From positions 1 to 26,769 of the forward strand of contig DASXLW010000245.1 in NCBI GenBank assembly GCA_036496025.1: 26,769 nt of DNA, in the 5' to 3' direction. The notes under the pieces were generated by a model, which was not told where the DNA came from, searched no databases, and saw only the letters and a list, made by a program, of their open reading frames with translations. Position numbers and translations under genes: made by a program. Shown here one piece after another: positions 7,455 through 12,900 of the stretch (positions are counted from its first letter, which is position 1; every line of letters begins with the position of its first letter). The DNA comes from PALSA-505 sp036496025 (GTDB lineage: Bacteria > Actinomycetota > Actinomycetes > Streptosporangiales > Streptosporangiaceae).

Positions 7455-8427
7455 TGACCGCAAGGACTGGTCGGCCGTGGTCCTTGAGCCCGGGGCGGAG
7501 CTCATCGTCGGCTGGCGGCCCCGGCCGTCGCGGTTGGATGCGGCCGCGGTCGAGCTGTCGGGCGAGGTGGCCGAGGAGATCCGGTCACTGTGCCGCGGCA
7601 CGCTCGATCAGCTGGCCGGCCTGACGCCCCGGCCCTACGGTGCCTCGCCTTACATCGAGCCGGACGAAGAGTACCTGGCGGTGCCGGTGACCGAGCTGAC
7701 GGGCGCCGGCCGGGCGCAGGCAGACCAGCCCGATGACGACGAGGCGGCCGGGCTGTCCGACCTGCAGCGGCTGGTCGCCACCGCGGGGCTGCGGCCGATC
7801 TCGCGAACAGAGCTGCGCGAGGGCCGCTACCTGTTCTACGCGGCCATCGGCGTCGCGGCAGGCAGCGGCCAGCGGCTCGGTTTCGTGCGGCAGAGCGACC
7901 CGCACCGGGTCGCCAAGGCGGGCGGCTTCCTGGCGCTGCTGGGGCAGGAGGGCCTGGAGCATCTCGACGACCCCGTGTTCGTCCTCGAAGCCGGATTCGA
8001 CCTCGTGGTCACGCCGGACGAGGTCGCCGTGCTGCGGATCGAGGCGTTCAACAGGATGTTCGCCGACCTCCACACGCTCGCCTCGGCGGCGCCCGCCAAC
8101 GCCAAGCTGATCGCCGAGGTCATGCCCCGGATGAGGCAGGCCGCCATAGAGGCTCTGGCTGGGGCGGCGACCGCGCGCCCGTCGCTCGCGCGGCGGCTGG
8201 CCAGGCTCGCGCGGCCCGGGGCGGTCCCGGCGGTCACCCCGGACGACCTGTCGGCCGCTATGGCCAAGCACGGTCTCAACCCGGCCGACCTGGTCAGCAA
8301 CGGCGAGATCACCTTCGAGCAGGACCGCGCGGCGGTGTTCCTCGACCTCATCGAGCAGCTCTACTACGAGACCGACTTCACCAGGGAGCACCGGCGCTCG
8401 GACCGCTACTCGCCGATCCGGCGCTAA
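7447..8427 (+). CDS. kwaB: KwaB-like (DUF4868) protein of a Kiwa phage-defence system
   Basis: 326 aa, close to the usual KwaB length of about 315. The middle carries the DUF4868-type pattern: GRYLFYAAIGV (127-136), RLGFVRQSDP (143-152), then DDPVFVLEAGFDLVV (174-188) and VAVLRIEAFNRMFADL (193-208). The C-terminus, YYETDFTREHRRSDRYSPIRR (306-326), resembles the closing motif of the family. No transmembrane segment or catalytic metal motif is visible. In studied Kiwa systems KwaB forms a complex with KwaA at the membrane and binds phage DNA. It starts inside the end of kwaA (8-nt overlap, ATG at 7447, AAGGAG upstream). Family recognised from memory of the pattern, so a profile search would settle it. 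Confidence 0.75.
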   Translation: MGDDRKDWSAVVLEPGAELIVGWRPRPSRLDAAAVELSGEVAEEIRSLCRGTLDQLAGLTPRPYGASPYIEPDEEYLAVPVTELTGAGRAQADQPDDDEAAGLSDLQRLVATAGLRPISRTELREGRYLFYAAIGVAAGSGQRLGFVRQSDPHRVAKAGGFLALLGQEGLEHLDDPVFVLEAGFDLVVTPDEVAVLRIEAFNRMFADLHTLASAAPANAKLIAEVMPRMRQAAIEALAGAATARPSLARRLARLARPGAVPAVTPDDLSAAMAKHGLNPADLVSNGEITFEQDRAAVFLDLIEQLYYETDFTREHRRSDRYSPIRR

Positions 8428-8455
8428 GGCCGGCGCAGGGCCGGGCCCGGGCCGG

Positions 8456-9265
8456 TCACGACGCGCTCTCCGCATCGGCCCGGCGCAGCACGTCGCGCAC
8501 GAACTCGGACTTGCCCTCGGCATAGCCCTCGCGGTCCTGGCGGAACTTCACGGCCAGGCCCCGCTTGAGCCGGGCATACTCGTCCCGGCTGTCCCGGTGC
8601 GCCCTCAGGTAGTCGCGGAACCTCAGCTCGTCGCGGTAGCGGGGCGAGCCGGCCGGGACCATGTGCAGGTGATGGGTGCGGCGGCTGGGGTGCGGCTTGC
8701 AGAACCAGTGCATCTCATCGGCCAGACAGGGGGCATACACGTAGCCGAGCGGGGCGATCAGGTCGATGCACGGCCGGGCGCTGTCGAGGTCGTGGACCCC
8801 GGCCAGAATGTCGATGATCGGCTTGGCGGGCAGGTTGGGCACCGCGGTGCTGCCCACGTGGTGGATACCGCCCACCACGTACTCCCCGATCACCGGCTCC
8901 AGCAGCCGGCGCTCGGCCTCGAATGCGACCGGCCAGCCCGGCCGGTAGGGCTCGATCGGGACCGCCTGATCGGAAGCGCGGCGCCGGGGCCGGGCCGCGG
9001 GCTCGGCGGCCAGCGTCGCGATGATGGTCCGCGCCGCCCTGACCAGTTCATCCGGACGGTCCAGCAGCGCCCGATCGACGTCCTCGTAGACCCAGTGTCC
9101 CCGCTGGCGGGTGCGGAACCGGAACTCGCCCTTCCAGGCGGCGGCGAACAATAACCCGTGGCTGTAGAAACCCCATCCGCTGAACATCCGCCGGACGTCC
9201 AGCCCTTCCATCGCCTTCAGCGCGCCCTCCGCCTCGGCGCGGATCTCATCTTCAATTCTCCCCAC
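8456..9265 (-). CDS. TfoX N-terminal domain fused to GrpB/UPF0157 domain
   Basis: 269 aa with two modules. Residues 1-95 are TfoX-N-like: VRRMFSGWGFYSHGLLFAA followed by EFRFRT. Residues 103-265 are GrpB/UPF0157, a nucleotidyltransferase-fold family: PYRPGWPVAFEAE, then HVGSTAVPNLPAKPIIDI (136-153, with the GST signature) and LHMVPAG. Each domain is normally a separate protein of about 100 and 170 aa, so this is a fusion. Biochemical role unknown. The GTG start at 9265 has no Shine-Dalgarno, but a TAGCCT -10-like hexamer lies 6 nt upstream (9277-9272), suggesting a leaderless mRNA. It converges on kwaB with a 28-nt gap and diverges from the enoyl-CoA hydratase gene. Confidence 0.88.
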   Translation of the reverse strand: MGRIEDEIRAEAEGALKAMEGLDVRRMFSGWGFYSHGLLFAAAWKGEFRFRTRQRGHWVYEDVDRALLDRPDELVRAARTIIATLAAEPAARPRRRASDQAVPIEPYRPGWPVAFEAERRLLEPVIGEYVVGGIHHVGSTAVPNLPAKPIIDILAGVHDLDSARPCIDLIAPLGYVYAPCLADEMHWFCKPHPSRRTHHLHMVPAGSPRYRDELRFRDYLRAHRDSRDEYARLKRGLAVKFRQDREGYAEGKSEFVRDVLRRADAESAS

Positions 9266-9271
9266 AGTGGC

Positions 9272-9277
9272 AGGCTA
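9272..9277 (-). promoter_or_regulatory. Predicted -10 element, leaderless start of the TfoX-GrpB gene
   Basis: TAGCCT (TANNNT form) reads on the minus strand and ends 6 nt before the GTG at 9265, the spacing expected when transcription begins at the start codon. The -35 region is not recognisable. Confidence 0.45.
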
Positions 9278-9298
9278 CGCTCGCCGGGTTGTTACGGC

Positions 9299-9304
9299 TA
9301 CGCT
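9299..9304 (+). promoter_or_regulatory. Predicted -10 element, leaderless start of the enoyl-CoA hydratase gene
   Basis: TACGCT (TANNNT form) ends 7 nt before the GTG at 9312. GGCTACGCT also occurs at 9273-9281, giving a 23-nt direct repeat across this 46-bp divergent region. No Shine-Dalgarno precedes 9312. Confidence 0.45.
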
Positions 9305-9311
9305 GCGTTCG

Positions 9312-10073
9312 GTGACCTCCTTGGTGTATTACGACGTCAGCGACCAGGTGGCAACGATCACTCTTGACTCGCCGGAAAACCGAAATGCCCTGTCCCGAAC
9401 GCTGGTGGGGGAACTCACCGGCAGCCTGACGGCGGCCGGACAAGACCGGGGCGTGCGGGCGGTCGTGCTCACGCACGCCGGCCGGGTCTTCTGCTCCGGG
9501 GCCGACCTGTCGGAGGCGGGCGGCGGGTCGATGACGGACGCCACCGCCGCGATCTTGGGTCTGCTGACCACCGTAGTCGGGCTGGACAAGCCGGTGATAG
9601 CCCGGATCACCGGGCACGTGCGCGCGGGCGGCATGGGCATCGTCGGCGCCTGCGACCTCGCCGTCGCCACCGAGACCGCCTCGTTCGCGTTCACCGAGGT
9701 CCGCATCGGCCTGACCCCGGCGATCATCTCGCTGACCACGCTGGACCTCATGCCACCCCGCGGCGCGGCCCGCTATTACCTCACCGGTGAGACCTTCGAC
9801 GCCACCACGGCGGCCGCCCTCGGCCTGATCACCACCTCGGCCAGTTCCGGCAACGTCGATGACGTGGTGGCCGGGCTCACCGAGCAGATCCGGGAGACCT
9901 CGCCGCAGGGCTCGGCGGAGACCAAGCGACTGCTGGCCGGCGCCCGCCGGCAGCGGCTGGCCACAGAATCGGCCGCCCTGGCCGCGCTGTCGGCCCGGCT
10001 GTTCGAGAGCGACGAGGCACAGGAGGGTATCCGCGCGTTCCTGGAACGGCGGCGCCCGGCCTGGCGTCAATGA
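9312..10073 (+). CDS. Enoyl-CoA hydratase/isomerase, LiuC/AtuE-like
   Basis: 253 aa, crotonase fold. Oxyanion-hole motifs are FCSGADL (residues 60-66) and RAGGMGIVGACD (104-115). EVRIGLTPAIIS (129-140) keeps the glutamate equivalent to Glu164 of rat hydratase (Glu129). The position of Glu144 is Gly109, as I recall for methylglutaconyl- and isohexenylglutaconyl-CoA hydratases. That subgroup hydrates the product of a biotin-dependent acyl-CoA carboxylase, and such a carboxylase is encoded just beyond, on the other strand. The gene converges on the DUF1446 gene, overlapping by 7 bp (10067-10073). GTG 9312 is favoured because VTSLVYYDVSD aligns with family starts and a -10 lies 7 nt upstream; GTG 9267 is the longer alternative. 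Substrate assignment is inference. Confidence 0.85.
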   Translation: MTSLVYYDVSDQVATITLDSPENRNALSRTLVGELTGSLTAAGQDRGVRAVVLTHAGRVFCSGADLSEAGGGSMTDATAAILGLLTTVVGLDKPVIARITGHVRAGGMGIVGACDLAVATETASFAFTEVRIGLTPAIISLTTLDLMPPRGAARYYLTGETFDATTAAALGLITTSASSGNVDDVVAGLTEQIRETSPQGSAETKRLLAGARRQRLATESAALAALSARLFESDEAQEGIRAFLERRRPAWRQ

Positions 10074-12076
10074 CCGCCGGGGGCCTGCGGCACCAGCTCG
10101 GCGGGGACGAGCACGTACCGGGACCGCAGGTACTCGCCCAGTCCCTTGGCCTGGGCGTCCGGGCGGGTGGTGGCGGCGACCCCGGGCGCGATCAGCCCGA
10201 TGATCACGAAGTTCAGCGCGCGCAGGTTCGGTAGCTCGAACCGGCGTATCTCCAGGTCGGCGGCCTCGGTCAGCAGCTCCCGCAGCCGGTCGACGGTCAG
10301 CTCGGCGCGCAGCCACGCGTACGTCCGATCGTCTCGGGCCCAGAAGCCGACATTGGCGTTCCCCCCTTTGTCCCCCGACCGCGCCCCGCACAGCCGGCCG
10401 AGCGGGACGGCGACCCGCCACTCGCCGGGGGCAGCAGCGTGGTCGATGGCACTTTGCCTACCCCCTGATGTCGGCAATGGCACATCGGCAACACTCGCAC
10501 CGGCTGGGCTGGCGGCTGGGGGGCCGGAAGCGGCCAAGGTCGCGCCGAGCGGGGTTGGGCTGGCCGCCGCACGGGCCGGGGTCGCGCCGGGCGGGCCCGT
10601 GTTGGCCGCAGTCGCCCTGGCTGGAGTCGCGCCGGCCGGAGTCGCCCCGACCGGAGTCACGCCGGCTGGAGTCGCGCCGGCCGGAGTTGCGCTGATCATG
10701 TCGGCTGTGTGCGCGACGGCCTGCGACGTTCCGTCCGGGAGATGCACGGTCTGGGTGACCTCCGCGGCCGGCACCAGGGCCGGCCAGTAGATGCCGAACG
10801 CGCTCCCCCCGGTCGGCGGCGTCGTGGCGTAGAACCCGGAGTAACCGCCGAGGGCCAGCTCCAGGGCCGCGTCGGAGAACCCCCGGCCGACCGCGCGCTC
10901 GTCCTGGCTCTTGACCGTGATGCGCAGGTGCGCGGTGGCCTGCTCGTTGGTGGGCGCGTCCGGCCGGTCGAACCGCAGCAGCCGGACGTCGGCCTCGTCG
11001 AAGGCATCGGTGCCGCCGAGCCGGGTGAACAGCAGCTGCCGGGCGTGCTCGGCCTTCTGCTCGATATCCAGGCCGGTGATCACCAGGGTCATCGTGTTCC
11101 GGTAGCCGCCCAGCATGTTCAGGGCCACCTTGAGCGACCTGGGGGGCGGTGACCCCCTGGTGCCGGCCAGCGCGACCCGGTCCGGTCCAGCCTGCTCGAC
11201 GCGGACCGTGTCGAAGTGCGTGATCACGTCGGGGCCCAGGTAGGCGGGCTCGGCGATCTCGTAGAGCAGCTGGGCGGTCACCGTCCCCACGCTGACCAGG
11301 CCTCCGGTGCCGTCGTGCTTGGTGATCACCGAGCTGCCGTCTGCTGCTATCTCCGCGATGGGGAACCCGGGGTGCCTGCGGTCAGCGATCTCGTCCAGGA
11401 AGCTGTAGTTGCCGCCGGTCGCCTGCGGCCCGCACTCTATGACGTGGCCGGCCAGCACCGCGCCGGCCAGCGCATCCCAGTCGTCGCGGCGCCAGCCGTG
11501 CCACCACGCGGCCGGCCCGGAGGCCAGGCTCGCGTCGGTCACCCGGGGGCAGACCACGACGTCCGCGCCCGCCGCCAGCGCGGCGGCGATGCCCCAGCCG
11601 CCCAGGTAGGCGTTGGCGGTCACCACCGGCAGCCCGGCCTTCGCCAGCGGCAGGCCGGTATCGAGGTTGGCCAGGTCGACGCCGCGCTCGGCCAGACCGG
11701 GCAGCTGGCCGACCAGATCATCGCCGGTGATGTGCGCGATCCGGGCGTCGAGGCCGAGCCGGCCGGCCAGCTCCCGCAGCTCCGCGGCCAGCCCGGCCGG
11801 GTTGAGCCCGCCGGCGTTGGCGACGATCTTCACGCCGCGGTCCAGGCAGGTGCCGAGCACGTCTTCCATCTGGCGCAAGAACGTGCGCGCGTATCCGAGC
11901 CGGGGGTCACCCTGCCGCGCCTTCCACAGGATCAGCATGGTGAGTTCGGCGAGGTAGTCGCCGGTGAGCACGTCGATCGGCCCGCCCAGCATCTCGCGGG
12001 CGGCGGCGATCCGGTCGCCGTAGAAGCCGGAGCAGTTGGCGATGCGCACCGCGCGGCGCCCGGTCACCTGCGTCAC
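10067..12076 (-). CDS. Acyclic terpene utilisation AtuA-like protein (DUF1446) with C-terminal ferredoxin-fold domain
   Basis: 669 aa. The DUF1446 domain begins near residue 8 (RAVRIANCSGFYGDR) and includes DVLTGDYLAELTM, KIVANAGGLNP and VVCPRVTDASLA. A low-complexity linker follows at about 463-540, built from 5-residue repeats (TPAGA, TPAGV, TPVGA, TPARA). The C-terminal 113 residues (557-669) contain LCGARSGDKGGNANVGFWAR, the AtuA-like ferredoxin-fold domain. AtuA is required for growth of Pseudomonas on citronellol/geraniol, but its reaction is not established. The GTG at 12076 overlaps the stop of the TIGR03084 gene by 4 nt (GTGA), showing coupling. A longer reading to 12163 is less likely. 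It is last in the dehydrogenase-carboxylase run. Confidence 0.88.
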   Translation of the reverse strand: MTQVTGRRAVRIANCSGFYGDRIAAAREMLGGPIDVLTGDYLAELTMLILWKARQGDPRLGYARTFLRQMEDVLGTCLDRGVKIVANAGGLNPAGLAAELRELAGRLGLDARIAHITGDDLVGQLPGLAERGVDLANLDTGLPLAKAGLPVVTANAYLGGWGIAAALAAGADVVVCPRVTDASLASGPAAWWHGWRRDDWDALAGAVLAGHVIECGPQATGGNYSFLDEIADRRHPGFPIAEIAADGSSVITKHDGTGGLVSVGTVTAQLLYEIAEPAYLGPDVITHFDTVRVEQAGPDRVALAGTRGSPPPRSLKVALNMLGGYRNTMTLVITGLDIEQKAEHARQLLFTRLGGTDAFDEADVRLLRFDRPDAPTNEQATAHLRITVKSQDERAVGRGFSDAALELALGGYSGFYATTPPTGGSAFGIYWPALVPAAEVTQTVHLPDGTSQAVAHTADMISATPAGATPAGVTPVGATPAGATPARATAANTGPPGATPARAAASPTPLGATLAASGPPAASPAGASVADVPLPTSGGRQSAIDHAAAPGEWRVAVPLGRLCGARSGDKGGNANVGFWARDDRTYAWLRAELTVDRLRELLTEAADLEIRRFELPNLRALNFVIIGLIAPGVAATTRPDAQAKGLGEYLRSRYVLVPAELVPQAPGGH
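10600..10690. repeat. Degenerate 15-bp tandem repeat in the DUF1446 gene linker
   Basis: About six in-frame copies of a 15-nt unit of the type gccggcyggagtcgc lie side by side on the plus strand. On the coding strand they give repeated TPAGA/TPAGV pentapeptides. Units differ at one to three positions. Copy number could vary by slippage without breaking the frame. Confidence 0.7.
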
Positions 12077-12888
12077 CGGCCGCGCGATGGGCCGGTACGG
12101 AACTGGCCGGGCCGGCGGCCCGGACCCGGCGGGCCGGCGAAGGCCTGAGCGATCGACATCCACTCGGTCGCGACCGGCCCGGTGATCAGCAGCGAAGTGT
12201 CATCGACGTGGCGCCGCTGGGTCACGGCCAGGCAGAAGTCCAGGGCGCTGCCGGTGACCCGGTCGGCGGCTTCCGGCGGGCCCCACAGCCACATGTCCAG
12301 CCCGGGCGACAGCAGCTCGACCCGTACCGGCTGCTCCGGCAGCGGCCGGCCGCGGCTGGCGAAGCTGAACGGCCGCGCCGCCACGCCGAGGTGCGCCACG
12401 TGCCGCAGTCGCTCGGTTGGCTCGCGGCGGGTGCCCAGCGCGTCGGCGATGTCCTGACCGTGCGCCCAGGTCTCCATCAGCCGGGCGGTCAGCGACGACG
12501 CAGCGCTCATGTGCATGCCGAACCACGGGACCCGCACCGACGGGTGCAGCCGGCGGAACTCGGTCAGCAGCCCGGACCGGGCCTCGTCAAACCATTCAAG
12601 CAGCGCGGCCGGGGTCAGCGTCCGGTACCGCTCAGCGATGGCATCCGGATCGAAGCGGCTGGCGGCGTCGGCGCCGGCCAGCTCGGCGCTGAACTCCCGG
12701 GGCCGGACCGCCGACTCCGTGGCGGCCTCGTCGAAGTGCGCGAGGTGGCTGACCTGGTCGGCGATGCTCCAGCCGGGAGCCGGGGTGGGCCGCCGCCAGC
12801 CCTGCTCGTCCAGGCCGGCCACGAGCTCGCGCAGCACGACGGTCTCCGCCGCCACGTCGTCGGCGAGCGCGTTCATGTCCGCTGGCAT
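12073..12888 (-). CDS. TIGR03084-family DinB/mycothiol-dependent-type metal-binding protein
   Basis: 271 aa. The four-helix DinB/MDMPI-like N-terminal domain has PAPGWSIADQVSHLAHFDEA (His48) and METWAHGQDIADAL (Glu139, His143). The H...E-x3-H set matches in order and spacing the zinc triad of mycothiol-dependent maleylpyruvate isomerase. The C-terminal half (from about 155) fits the TIGR03084 family. Members of the superfamily use mycothiol as a cofactor; whether this one does is not known. The start has GGAGG 5 nt upstream. It follows the carboxylase alpha gene by 12 nt and overlaps the DUF1446 start by 4 nt, so it is embedded in the catabolic operon. The last 25 residues are Gly/Pro/Arg-rich. 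Confidence 0.85.
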   Translation of the reverse strand: MPADMNALADDVAAETVVLRELVAGLDEQGWRRPTPAPGWSIADQVSHLAHFDEAATESAVRPREFSAELAGADAASRFDPDAIAERYRTLTPAALLEWFDEARSGLLTEFRRLHPSVRVPWFGMHMSAASSLTARLMETWAHGQDIADALGTRREPTERLRHVAHLGVAARPFSFASRGRPLPEQPVRVELLSPGLDMWLWGPPEAADRVTGSALDFCLAVTQRRHVDDTSLLITGPVATEWMSIAQAFAGPPGPGRRPGQFRTGPSRGR

Positions 12889-12900
12889 GCAGGCCTCCGA

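Noticed and set aside
5805..7601. Minus-strand open frame (598 codons) opposite the amidohydrolase and kwaA
   Set aside because: The plus-strand proteins show catalytic residues and membrane helices; the minus frame shows neither and has a His/Arg/Gln-rich shadow composition.
8428..8455. GGCCGG/CCGGGCC-rich gap as a bidirectional terminator between kwaB and the TfoX-GrpB gene
   Set aside because: Several short alternative pairings exist but none gives a long stem, so the composition alone can account for it.
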